Program-made: the position numbers and the translations under genes
The notes under the pieces: generated by a model
The model's input: the letters and a program-made list of their open reading frames with translations, nothing else
Database searches by the model: none
Told to the model about the DNA's origin: nothing
Origin: Paraspadella gotoi
Taxonomy: Eukaryota; Chaetognatha
Assembly: GCA_051294375.1 (NCBI GenBank)
Contig: CM119266.1
Coordinates: forward strand, 11,881,180 to 11,945,179
Direction: 5' to 3'
Length of the DNA: 64,000 bases
Shown: positions 35,452 through 44,700 of the stretch, one piece after another
How the letters are laid out: every line of letters begins with the position of its first letter
Numbering within the stretch: position 1 is the stretch's first letter

Positions 35452-35521
35452 AGCAGCGTGGCGCAGGGAGCGTTGCTGGGCCTATAACCCACGAGGTCGA
35501 ATGTCGAAACATCCGCTGCTA
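35452..35521 (+). tRNA. Initiator-tRNA-Met-like sequence, anticodon mutated to TAT
   Basis: The 5' arm AGCAGCG and 3' arm CGCTGCT form a perfect 7-bp acceptor stem, followed by a discriminator A. The D-arm region TGGCGCAG, the anticodon stem GGG/CCC and the T-arm core TCGAAA match eukaryotic initiator tRNA. The anticodon loop reads CCTATAA, so the triplet at 35483-35485 is TAT where an initiator has CAT. The D and T arms appear short by one or two bases, giving 70 bp instead of about 72. Given indel noise in this assembly it may be a real gene with errors, but a pseudogene or SINE head is equally possible. There is no TTTT terminator within 10 bp. Confidence 0.55.
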
Positions 35522-36198
35522 TTCATTTAATAGACACACCTCAATGATATGTGTACTATATTGATAGATATCCTATCTGTTCATGCGTCTAAAATATTGA
35601 TTGTCTTTTAAAAGCCAAAGTGAGAATTCTTAATAGGAGATGGCGAAAAAACATCAGCATTTCAGTAATATCACTTCTACAATTCTTTTTCTCTTCATTC
35701 TATTGTCTTTTTTAATCACGTCGTCTTATTTATCACGTGACCTAATACTCTGCAACGTCGACGACGTCATTTGTATTTCTCAAATGTCGTCGTCTTCATC
35801 GTTGTTGTTCTTGTCGTTGTTGTAATTGTCAACATCATTCCGCCTCTTTTTGACGTGAACGACTTCGATGCTGCCATCTGCGACGAAGACGTCTTTCGCA
35901 ACGTTGAATTTTACGTCCTCGTTATTTTTCGCTGTTTGACGCGTCGGTGGTCTGTCTCCGTCGTTAATTTCTTTCATAATTCGACATTAATCGTCGTTCC
36001 AATTGTGACCGTTCTACCGTTTTACTTTACGGAGTTTTAAGTTCCGTTGTATACAGTTCGAAGAATTGTAGACATCGTCATGATTGACTCCGTTTCATAT
36101 TTTTCATCTGAGGTTAATTTTTTTCATTCCTCCTTCTTTACTGTACTTTCCATCCAAAGGGCGTCTATGAGACGCAGTCCAAATGGCGCGAAACCATC
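35522..36198. other. Intergenic DNA
   Basis: Rich in GTC/GAC triplets near 35755-35900. No gene is supported. Confidence 0.35.
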
Positions 36199-36594
36199 GT
36201 GCATCTTGTATGCTTGACGTCCTCTCCTCAAAGTCTTAATGCGAAGACACTGCGGGGGCGTACAAACCATAAGATATCTTTAGCACCACCGACGCAGCCG
36301 CTTCAGCCGCTTCAGCCGCAGCCGTTGCCGCCAACGCCGGCGTCGCAGCCGCTGCCGCTGGCGATATCCTCGGCGACGCGTCATTTCCTCCACCCACGTA
36401 GCGACGCCGTTGGATCCATCAATGTCGATGAAAGACTCTTTGGTTTTCCAGGCGACGTGGAACTTGATCTAAAAAAAGGCGGTTCGCTTGAAATTAACCG
36501 CCAAAAATGTAATATAATTGAAATTAGTGAATCGCCAGGGTCGATAAAAAACGGGCACCATATATATCCTCTGGCAGCATTAAGGCAGTTATAA
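36199..36594 (+). CDS. Hypothetical open frame with a Pro/Gln repeat
   Basis: A 131-codon plus frame from ATG 36199 to the stop at 36592-36594. Its middle is a CAGCCG-type hexanucleotide repeat (about 36290-36360) read as Gln-Pro-Leu; the part after it is balanced and moderately charged (for example NVDERLFGFPGDVELDLKK). A TTTTCCAG acceptor-like site lies inside at about 36443-36450, so only the last part might be an exon. No family is recognised. The hexamer repeat keeps other frames open too, so coding status is uncertain. Confidence 0.28.
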   Translation: MHLVCLTSSPQSLNAKTLRGRTNHKISLAPPTQPLQPLQPQPLPPTPASQPLPLAISSATRHFLHPRSDAVGSINVDERLFGFPGDVELDLKKGGSLEINRQKCNIIEISESPGSIKNGHHIYPLAALRQL

Positions 36595-36982
36595 GTTAAT
36601 GCGCATTTTGTTAACCAATTTCTTCAAGACTTTCTCTTTTCTTCTCAGTCTTTTAGAGTGGAAGCCCCTAATTAAAACCAGGGGACGTCATTGCGCGTCG
36701 TTCGACTCTCAATAGGCGAACGGGTGGATCGCGTGGGCGTCTTCCGCTCTTTGAATCTGTCATCGATTTTAGTCGACGGCAGAGATTAACCGGTGGGAGG
36801 GAGAGAGGGTATGCAAAGGTGGGGAAGGGGGTGGAGGGAGATGGGGGTAAGGGAGTGGGGTGAGGTAAGTGAGGTTGGGAAAGGGAAGAGGAGAGAGCGT
36901 AGGGTAAGAACGGAAAGGGTTTTTATCGGATCGCCGACTCCTAACGGCGACCGCGAAACTAATACCATAAAAGAAAAGATGG

Positions 36983-37607
36983 GTATATAGTAAGGCGTAG
37001 TGAAAGTTACATACGAAAATTCTAAAAGTCAATTATGAACAACATACCATCAGTGAACATTAATTTGTAAAAAAATTAATTTTATGTTTTTTAATTTCGC
37101 AGTAGGCTATATTTATATATAGTACTATCCTTATAAAATCGAAAAATTTCAAAATAGGCTTTTCTTAATTTTAATTGCAGATTTGAATTCCTCGTCAAAA
37201 GTTGATAAAGAAAATATAAATCATTTTTAAAATTCTTTCATTAAGTGGGTTAAAAATTAAAAAACTATATTTAATATATAAAAAGTTAAATTTCAGTTTA
37301 AAATATAGCTTTTTCTAATTTTTTGACCCACTTAATGAAGGAATTTTTCAAAAAAGAGTTATATTTCTTTTTATCAACTTTTTATGACGAATCTGAATCT
37401 GCAAAAAAATCTTAGAAAAAACTGTTTTGAAATTTTAACATTTATTGGTTTAGTACTAGTATAAATATGGCCTACTGCGTAAATTGTAAAATTTATTATA
37501 AATTTTTTTATTACATAAATGTTCATTAGTATAATGTTGTTCGTTCCTCACTTTTAGAATTTTAATTAAAGTTAAATTTAGAAATTTTACTACGCCTTAG
37601 TATATAG
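36983..37607. mobile_element. Palindromic hAT-like MITE with 8-bp target-site duplication
   Basis: The element spans 36991-37599 (609 bp). It begins TAAGGCGTAGT and ends with the exact reverse complement ACTACGCCTTA. Both sides carry the direct repeat GTATATAG (36983-36990 and 37600-37607). The two halves are inverted copies along almost the whole length. Matching landmarks include AAAATTCTAAAAGT, GAACAACAT, CGCAGTAGGC, TTGCAGATT, AAAGTTGATAAA and TTCATTAAGTGGGT, converging on a centre near 37295. An 8-bp duplication and a terminus fitting YARNG are typical of hAT transposons. There is no coding capacity. Confidence 0.85.
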
Positions 37608-37974
37608 TATATGGACCCAAAGAGGAGTAGGGGCAGTTCACGCTGATTTCTGGTTTCGCGGAGGACGTTGAACTCTCTCTCGTTCCGCCGACTTCTCGCA
37701 GAGATGCTAATTCGACGGTGAGGATTTGGCTCTAAGGCGCTGCGGTCACAGACGCGATGTGACTAGATAACAACGGCCAAGTTAAGAGGAGTTGCGGAAG
37801 AATGTTTCGTTTCTAAAATGTTCTATGGAGAAAATGGAATATTGTGCATTCGAACCGTTTATAATATTCTTGAGATACAGACAGACTGACAATTGAAGGA
37901 GGTAGTTCGCGGTGTCAAAATCCGAGTCTCCAGCGTCAAGTCTATTTCGGTGGAAATGATCGTTGGCACGCCTG

Positions 37975-37975
<1 letters not shown>
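37608..37975. other. Intergenic DNA
   Basis: About 37717-37750 resembles the 5' half of a tRNA-Leu (CTCTAAGGCGCTGCG), but no matching 3' half follows. Otherwise nothing is recognised. Confidence 0.3.

Positions 37976-38033
<58 letters not shown>
37976..38033. repeat. Pure (CT)n microsatellite
   Basis: About 29 uninterrupted CT units. Confidence 0.95.
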
Positions 38034-38036
<3 letters not shown>

Positions 38037-38149
38037 AGAATGACGTTGAAAATTGTGACGCTTTTCCACTTTCCAGTCTCGACTTTTTTTCCCGGCTAAA
38101 TTCGACAGCTCAATCTAGTAACCGAAACGGAATTACGAATATCGATCAA

Positions 38150-38222
38150 GATAACGGAAGGGTTAAGAGAAAAAGAATCTCAATAAGTAAAGGACGCGTG
38201 GGTTCGAATCCACCGCTGCCAC
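38150..38222 (+). pseudogene. tRNA-Leu-like pseudogene with encoded CCA
   Basis: The 3' part GCGTGGGTTCGAATCC followed by ACCGCTGCC-A-CCA matches the T arm, acceptor strand, discriminator and CCA tail of eukaryotic tRNA-Leu. The T stem lacks one C. Upstream, GAGA-AAAAGAA-TCTC could be an anticodon arm with AAG, but the 5' acceptor strand (expected GGCAGCG) is absent. Nuclear tRNA genes do not encode CCA in animals, so a retroposed mature tRNA or tRNA-derived SINE is the likely origin. Confidence 0.55.
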
Positions 38223-38350
38223 CACATTTAAGGAAATATTTCAGGGGTGAAATCAATTGAGGTTATATTTCTGAGAATAAAGGTGACGGTGAGACTCACG
38301 CAGAGTCTTGATCAATTCTACTGAAACTAAAACAAGCTAGGTCTATTTAT

Positions 38351-38465
38351 ATGAAATTGTACAACCAATATAAAAATTATCCATTCATTTAATAAATAAG
38401 CTATCTTGCCCCTGACTTTGGACAGGCTTTGGTGGTTTAAGGCCTCCATCACTCTTACAAGATAA
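38351..38465 (+). repeat. Dispersed ~110-bp repeat, copy c
   Basis: Starts ATGAAATTG and contains GGTGGTTTAAGGCCTCCATC, ending CTCTTACAAGATA. It is closest to the next copy at 38674. Confidence 0.75.
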
Positions 38466-38673
38466 TGACATAGCAGGTCCCTGCAAGCTTTCAATCAAGA
38501 CTCTCTCACAGTCTCGTTTATTCACTCCCAGAGTACCTGGCTTCCCTATCAATGAAGTGGTATATATTTCAAAGAATGTTTCAATTGTATGAAAAGACCA
38601 CTCCCTTAAGTATTAGATTGGGGAATACTTATTGTACTCCGCACTAACATCAAAATACAAGGAGCTGAATTTT

Positions 38674-38773
38674 ATGAAATTGGTACAACCAATATAAAAA
38701 TTATCCATTCATTTAATAAATAGCTATCTTGCCCCTGACTTTGGACAGGCTTTGGTGGTTTAAGGCCTCCATC
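38674..38773 (+). repeat. Dispersed ~110-bp repeat, copy d
   Basis: Nearly identical to copy c over its first 100 bp, then diverges after GGCCTCCATCA. The 3' end of the family is therefore variable. Confidence 0.75.
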
Positions 38774-38973
38774 ATATCTAAGATAGAGGATCGGCGACGT
38801 GGGGAGATTTTACAGTTCCAATGATTCTGCAAGCTGATTGGTCGATTCCGGTTCCATGCTTGACCAATCAGGATTCGGCGATTCCATTTCCGCGGAGATC
38901 GCCCGAGTCTAAGATCCGATTTGCTTTTGGTTGCTTGATACCCCTGCGATGATAGAAAAGAAAGGGAAAAAAA

Positions 38974-39000
38974 AGAAAGAAAGAAAGAAAAATAGAAAAA

Positions 39001-39088
<88 letters not shown>

Positions 39089-39091
39089 AAA
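38974..39091. repeat. (GAAA)n tetranucleotide array
   Basis: About 25 AAAG units, nearly pure after 39000. Confidence 0.95.
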
Positions 39092-39864
39092 AACAGTTTG
39101 AGATATGGAGTAAAGAGAGATCAAAGTTCGAAAGAAAATCACAAGGATGAGATTAGAAGCTCAAGGGGAAAAAAAAGAGTCTAAAAGGAAAAGAAAAACC
39201 CAGGGATCAGGTTATGACGACCGCGACGAATCTCGATGGTTTATGTTACAGTAGAGCGTTCGAAAAACAGGAAAATATTGTCATATTTTAAATTTTCTCG
39301 GTTTCCTTTCGACCCTTAAAAAATTAAATGTTCTTTTCTTTCTCGGGTTTGTAACTCACTACTTAGCGGCTTTAATATATTTTTTGGCTGATTCTGGTTT
39401 AGTTTATTTATTTATGTATTTATATGTACATTCCCTTTTTATTTATTACATTTTTTTCTTATTAAGCAAATATGCATCTAAGATTCTCCAAGAATACTGG
39501 TCACACTAACCGTCTTCCTTTCATTCAACTTCATTTGTTGCTTTCGTCTCGCCACATCCCCCCTCAATCCCCACCCACCCCCCCAACTCCCTAAACGCCC
39601 TCCCTCGCTCCACGCCCTTCGTCTCCGTTCAGCCCTCTATCGGCCTCAAAAGGAAACTCGCGGCGACAAAGACGAGAGGGGGCGAAGTCTGCGGAAAAGA
39701 GAGGATTCCCTCTCGAGGGGGATTTTCTCTTTTTAATTTTTTTTCCCTCGTCTCGTCTCTCTTTCTATTTTCTCGCCTCTCTCCAGAGTTCTGCCTTCTC
39801 TAACGGACTAACTAGCTTTTTTTCTAACAGAAAAAAAAACGAGATTTTCTTTTTAGGCACTGTT
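39092..39864. other. Intergenic DNA downstream of the ubiquitin-like genes
   Basis: Contains a C-rich patch at 39557-39600. No gene is seen. Confidence 0.4.
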
Positions 39865-39870
39865 TTTATT
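39865..39870 (-). terminator. Candidate poly(A) signal of the downstream ubiquitin-like gene
   Basis: AATAAA on the minus strand, about 170 bp after the stop codon at 40041-40039. Confidence 0.45.
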
Positions 39871-40038
39871 AATTAAACATAAAAAAAGTAAAAAAAGAGA
39901 TACGAAAAAAGCAAAGAAACGGTAAAGAAAAGATAATCTTTAAGATTTTCCTGAGATCTTAGGTTTCCCATCCAAAAAATGGGGAAAAAAAAGAATCGCT
40001 AAAAATAAATTCAAAAAAAGGGGAGTCTTAAAAGTATT

Positions 40039-40502
40039 TTATAGATTGAGAAAAGAACTGGATTCTTTGTACAAACCGACGAAGCGCTTGAAAAGTTTTC
40101 CCGCAAACACGAGTTTGAAAAGAGATTCGTCTGGAAATTCCTTCATCTTCCTCCCATCGTCCTGGATATTCCCCTTGTAGTACATGACGAGCATGTAGAC
40201 GCTTTCCCTCGGCACGCCCATCTTCTCCGCGCACTTGAGCTTGAGATCGAGGATGGTGTCCGACGAAGTCATGGAGAAAGTCAGGTGGAGCCCGGTCTGC
40301 GTGTCCACGTGGAAGTCTCCCTGGCGCACTGGAAATAAAAGATCTTGTTTATTCATCGATTAAAATAAAGAAGGAAAATCTATTAGACATTAGCTTAGGA
40401 TCGGTAGACAGTATTTAACTTACAGTGTTGCTGGTTTTTCTTAGCCTCTGTAAAGTAGAAAAGGACCAGGAATATGACCGTCAATTTTTCAGTGCCTCTC
40501 AT
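40039..40502 (-). CDS. Secreted ubiquitin-like protein, downstream tandem copy
   Basis: Two exons on the minus strand: 40502-40424 (79 bp) and 40328-40039 (290 bp), joined across a 95-bp intron with GTAAGT donor and TTTCCAG acceptor, phase 1, giving 122 residues. Residues 1-20 form a signal peptide (basic start, hydrophobic VIFLVLFYF core, Ala at 20). Residues 32-104 align with ubiquitin from first strand to last: SSDTILDLKLKCAEKMGVP covers the first helix and following turn, DDGRKMKEFPDESLFKLVF the later strands. A C-terminal extension of about 18 residues replaces the Arg-Gly-Gly end, so it cannot be conjugated in the normal way. The only Cys of the mature chain lies in the helix. It has 39 of about 74 residues identical to the upstream neighbour. 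Extracellular role unknown; secretion and fold are inferred. Confidence 0.82.
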
Positions 40503-41262
40503 CGTACTTTCGATGATGTTTAATTAAAAGATTCAATAAAAATTTAAAAAAAGTCGAATTTGGAGGTGATTTCAATTAATTATTGTAAGGTAGCTTGCAT
40601 TTTTAACATTAAAAAGAAACTTTATTTGTTTATCGATCAATCTTGACGCTTTGACAAATTCAGCAGTTTACTTATTTCTTTAAGAGTGATAAAATATTAT
40701 GTCAATTAAGACACTCGGCTGAATTTAAAAATTTGAGTGGAACCAAAGAGAAAATAAAACGAACGCAGATTTGTTTTAAAAATTGGGCGTGGAAAATGAC
40801 CGTTTTATGTGGATTATTTTTAAACGCTTAGATCGATTGATTTGAAATGTTGTATCAACAATATTGACATCATTTCCTATCAGTAAATGTAAAAATATTT
40901 AAAATAACATTATATACAGCCAGGTAACTTGCCTATCTACTTTATAAAAATATCGCGCTCAGCGTGGCTTCAAGCGTGGCGACGCCGAGCGTAACATCGT
41001 CACGAGGGATTCCACGTGGTGCGTCATTCGATCACGCCCACGCTTACTTTATCGCTTCAAAAATTATACGGCGCCATTTGTTTGTTTTTTTTGAGGGGGT
41101 GGGCCGATAACTAACAAATTGGCGCCCACTAGTGGTCAGCGGTGATGTTCAAGTTACTCTTCATCTCCCTTATCTCCTATAACTCATTTAGGTAATTTGC
41201 GTTGCCACTTACAAAGAGCAACGCGACAATAAATATAAAACAATCTCCCAATAAAAATATAT
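40503..41262. other. Spacer between the two ubiquitin-like genes
   Basis: AT-rich DNA with a CpG-richer patch at 40950-41090 that holds repeated GCGTGGC/CGCCGAGCG-like words. This is where a separate promoter of the downstream gene would lie. I see no clear TATA box near 40502. Confidence 0.4.
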
Positions 41263-41268
41263 TTTATT
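41263..41268 (-). terminator. Candidate poly(A) signal of the upstream ubiquitin-like gene
   Basis: AATAAA on the minus strand within an AT-rich run, about 195 bp after the stop codon at 41463-41461. It suggests separate transcripts for the two genes. Confidence 0.4.
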
Positions 41269-41460
41269 TAATTAATGGATGCAATGTGCGTTTCCAGCGT
41301 CTATTTACAACAAGGTATTGTTCTGAGCATAATCGATGGGAGGAAAAGGGGTGGAGGAGGAAGAAGAAGAAAAGCTGATATGAATTCAGGATAACCAATA
41401 ACTGAATAAGGTTCAATAAAGAAATTTCTGTCAAAATCACACAAAAATCTTTGTCTCAAA

Positions 41461-41905
41461 TCAGTTCATATGCTTCTTAGAAAATACGAGTTTGAAAAGA
41501 GCTTGGTCTGGAAATTCCGCCATTTTCTTTTCGTTCTTCATCTTCTCTCCGCCGTAGAAGATCGAGAAATGATCGATCTCCGCGCTTGGCACGCCCATCG
41601 CGTCCGCGCATTTCCGCTTGAGATCGAGGATCGATTCCGACGAAGACATTGACACTTTTAAGTGGAGACCAGTCTCCGTGTCGACGTTGACGGTCATCGT
41701 GCGCACTGAAGACAGTAAATTAAATGATTTTTATGTTTAACATAGGGATTTTATTTTAAATAATTCAAGATACAATCATTATCATCTTATACTCACTCGG
41801 TGGACGATTTTTGGTCGCCTTGACGCAAGAGAAAAGCAGCAGAAATCGGGCCGTCAATATCCGGATTCGACGAGTCAACTGTCTTCTGATGTTATTTCGT
41901 AACAT
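41461..41905 (-). CDS. Secreted ubiquitin-like protein, upstream tandem copy
   Basis: Exons 41905-41797 (109 bp) and 41705-41461 (245 bp), with a 91-bp intron (GTGAGT donor, CTTCAG acceptor) in phase 1 at the position used in the neighbour. This gives 117 residues. The N-terminus is Arg-rich (six Arg in the first 15) and is followed by a hydrophobic ILTARFLLLFSCV core and Ala 30, so a signal peptide or signal anchor is likely. The next in-frame Met is residue 37, at the exon junction. Residues 41-113 form the ubiquitin-like domain, with SSESILDLKRKCADAMGVP for the first helix and KKMAEFPDQALFKLVF at the end; the protein stops seven residues later without Gly-Gly. The single Cys in the helix is shared with the paralogue. 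The signal exons of the two genes are dissimilar while the domain exons are conserved. Confidence 0.82.
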
Positions 41906-41973
41906 TATGGCTTTTATGCTTTCATTATTTTGGTGGGTTTTTTGTTTGTTTTTTTTTATACTGTTTTTCTTCA

Positions 41974-41982
41974 GTTTTTATA
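41974..41982 (-). promoter_or_regulatory. Candidate TATA box for the upstream ubiquitin-like gene
   Basis: TATAAAAAC on the minus strand, about 70 bp before the ATG at 41905, which would give a 5' UTR of roughly 40 nt. A second TATAAAA lies at 41954-41960, closer to the ATG. Confidence 0.4.
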
Positions 41983-42111
41983 GTTCTTATTGCTAAAGAC
42001 GATTTTTTCGTCTGCATGAATGAGAATGCGAATTTTACTAAGCCTATTTTTCTAGTACTATTTCATTCTTTTCTCTCTTTTCCTAAACTTTTCTATTTTT
42101 CCCTTTCATTT

Positions 42112-42440
42112 TTAGTTACGACGCGAGTACTCGCGGAACAACTCTATAAATCTATAAGTCTATTAGTCACTCTTCAGTCAGTATATCGGTCGGTCGGTCC
42201 GTCGGTTTGTCCCACTTACGTTAAAAATGCATATAATTTGCCTATATTTGATGATTGCTCATTAGTTAAGACAGAAAAAACCTAAAATCTAAATGTCAGC
42301 TAGCGCATGTCATGTCATGTAGCGTCATGTCATGTAATGTCATGTCGCGAAAAATACTCGTGATAAGTCAGTCACTGCGTCGCAACACATTCGAATTACC
42401 GTTCCTGTTTTCTTAGCTTTACTTATCTCACTTGACTTAT
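42112..42440 (-). mobile_element. Dispersed ~350-bp element, inverted copy c
   Basis: In reverse complement it carries GAACGGTAATTCGAATGTG, TGACATGACATTACATGACA-like runs, ATGCATTTTTAACGTAAGTG, GACCGACCGACC units and the CGCGAGTACTCGCG palindrome (42122-42135) followed by AACTAAAAA. It differs from the 14240/21114 copies by substitutions and indels, so it is an older, independent copy. It lies about 200 bp upstream of the ubiquitin-like pair. Confidence 0.65.
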
Positions 42441-44424
42441 CCTCCTTCTTCCTTTCTTTTTCTTCTCGTTTTCCGCCTTTCCCGGACTTTATTCGGGTGT
42501 TTCCCACCTTTCTACATCCCTCTTTTATTTCCCCCTGAAAAAACGTATCCGATTTCGTCACGTGACTCGATTTCGACTCGATGAAGTCACATGACCTCAG
42601 ATTCCTCAGAACTCCTCGATGGCTTTTCCTCTCTAAGCGTCTTCGCCTCTAGGATTTCGCCGAGATTTTCTTCCCCGCGCGCGTGCGAATTGCGCGTAAA
42701 TTCGAGTGCGTGCGACAGTGAGAGCTCGTGCGACCTCGATAGTTTTGTCGAGTAGCCGAGGCGAGATTAAAGAATTAAAGAATCTGGCGCCGGTTAAACG
42801 TTGGGCGTCGCCGTCGGCTTGGAGTCGTGAGGATTTTCATTAAAGAAGGTGAAACGAAGCGAAGGGACGGACGGACAGACGGAAAGCTTTGAATCAGTCT
42901 GTTTACTCAGTTCAAGTTTAAAAGGGAATCGTGACGACGAATTTTTCCTCGCTGTCTGTTTCGGAACAAAACAAAAACAAAACGCAGTTGTTTTTTTTTC
43001 CGTGTACTTATTTTTCGTCGTCTGATCGAGGAGACGAGAGAACCGGTTTCGAAATGGTTTCTCAGTTTTAATTGTTGTCAGAACTCATTCGGATTAAGAT
43101 TGTTTTCGGTCGGTTAGGACTAAGCTCTGACGAAAAAAGCCATAAGTTTTTTTAATATATTCTTTTACCGGCCAATGTAGAATGATGGCAATATTGCTAT
43201 TGTTAAGTTTAAAACAAAATTCGATCAGAAATATAGAAAATATTAACCAAAATCTTCGGAAAATCCACCCTTCTTTGAAAGATTTTCGCCATAGAAGATT
43301 TTTCCCGAATCTGACTCCCGGTTGAAAACTCTTAGAATTCCGATCGTTAGCTTTTACTTTAATTAAAAATTTCACCAAAATGGACTAATTCACTTTACCA
43401 TGATTGTATCATATTAAAATAACTAAATAAAATGTAAAGAAAAATTTTGAGAGCCCTTCAGACATATGGCTATCGGATTCCTGAATTCGAAGTTTATTGT
43501 AAAATCACAACATATGTTAAATGCGTTGACATTGTATTGAAGTTGAGAAATCCCTTTAATTTATATATATAAAAATATAATTTATATATTTATAATTTAT
43601 ATATATAAAAATCTCGTTGAAAATATTTTTCCGAGCGAACCAGTCCATTTGAATCTGATGGTTTGATGTCAAAATGATGCTTATTTGTCAAGAGAAAAAA
43701 AATGCGAGCCCTTCAGATACAACAGGGTCTGAATCGAGTGTTTTTACATCTATTTTTTACCTTAATTTTTCCAAGGGGCGTTTACATTGTTTGGTAGTCA
43801 GATTTTAGCAAAAATCTCCATTGAAAAAGTCTTCCTCGATTTCTAAGAACGACGTAGACTCCTAGGTTGGTTAAGGTTTTTTCGGATAGGTTTTTAGTGC
43901 ATAGAAAACTATTAAGTTAATAATTTTTAAATCAAAATATTCATTAATAAAATCTCAAATTTGGTTTTTGTACCATTCCGAAAAAAAGGGAAATTTTCCG
44001 CTAACAAAAGGGAAAAAGCTACGACATTAGAAATTCTACGACTTTTTTTTTAATCTTTTTTTCTGAAAATAAAACGGTTTATTGCCTGCAGGAAACAGTT
44101 AAAACAACAGAATTCAGTTGAAAAAAAAAGAAGCAAAAGTTGATAAGACAGCGCGCCGATCCGATTACGAAAACGATGAATAAACGAAAAAAACAATTCT
44201 GGGAATTAAGCTTCGAAAAAAAATTTCCGAGAAAAATGGAAATCTGATTGATCGATTGATGCTTTTATCAAGATTTCCACATTTCCTCATCAACAAAGTA
44301 GCTTTATCATAACTGACGTCATTTAAACATAAATATCATTCTATGTATATATATATTTTTAGTCGTAACGCGGAACGAACCTTAAAGCACCCATTCCCTG
44401 GCCAATTTTCGACGCTCGGTATGC
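42441..44424. other. Intergenic, mostly AT-rich
   Basis: CpG-rich patch at 42650-42750 (GCGCGCGTGCG) and GGACGGACGGACAGACGG at about 42869. Positions 43440-43625 and 43690-43850 share ordered words (GAGCCCTTCAGA, GCGTTKACATTG, AAAAATCTC, TTGAAAA), suggesting an old, diverged direct duplication of about 250 bp. An AT block at 43560-43612 repeats ATTTATATATATAAAAAT. No gene is seen. Confidence 0.4.
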
Positions 44425-44700
44425 ATGCTATTCTCCCACTTGGGTCGGAGGCCGAGTCATTCCGGCGCCGCTGCCGCTGCCGCCGCGGACTCCGCTGCCG
44501 CAGCTGCCGACGTCGCCAACGGCGTCGCCTCTCTGAATGCTAAATGCCCTCGGCGCCCTCGCGCTCGGAAATTTCCGTTTTTTTTTTTTCTCCTGTCGCT
44601 CATGGAAAATGGATGTTTGCTTGGTTCTGCTTGTCCATCGGCTCCGATAAAGTGTGCAAATGTTTACTCGCGTTTCCAAGCGATTGAATCCGGCGTTTAA
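44425..44700 (+). CDS. Hypothetical Ala-rich open frame
   Basis: A 91-codon plus frame from ATG 44425, with two runs of Ala (GAAAAAAADSAAAAADVA) encoded by GCC/GCT triplets, a basic segment PRRPRARK, then a T11 homopolymer read as Phe. The GC- and CpG-rich context (44400-44580) could be the 5' exon of a gene on this strand, since poly-Ala tracts are common in transcription factors, but the T run and lack of a recognisable domain argue for only weak support. The minus strand is also open as a Gly/Ser-rich frame. Confidence 0.25.
   Translation: MLFSHLGRRPSHSGAAAAAAADSAAAAADVANGVASLNAKCPRRPRARKFPFFFFLLSLMENGCLLGSACPSAPIKCANVYSRFQAIESGV

Noticed and set aside
36985-37600. Tc1/mariner MITE with TA target site
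   Set aside because: TA does flank the inner termini, but an exact 8-bp duplication GTATATAG fits better with TAAGG-starting termini, so I prefer a hAT-like origin.
37717-38222. A single tRNA-Leu gene split by a ~400-bp insertion
   Set aside because: The 5' fragment (GTGAGGA-like acceptor) cannot pair with the 3' fragment's CGCTGCC strand, so they are pieces of different tRNA-derived sequences.
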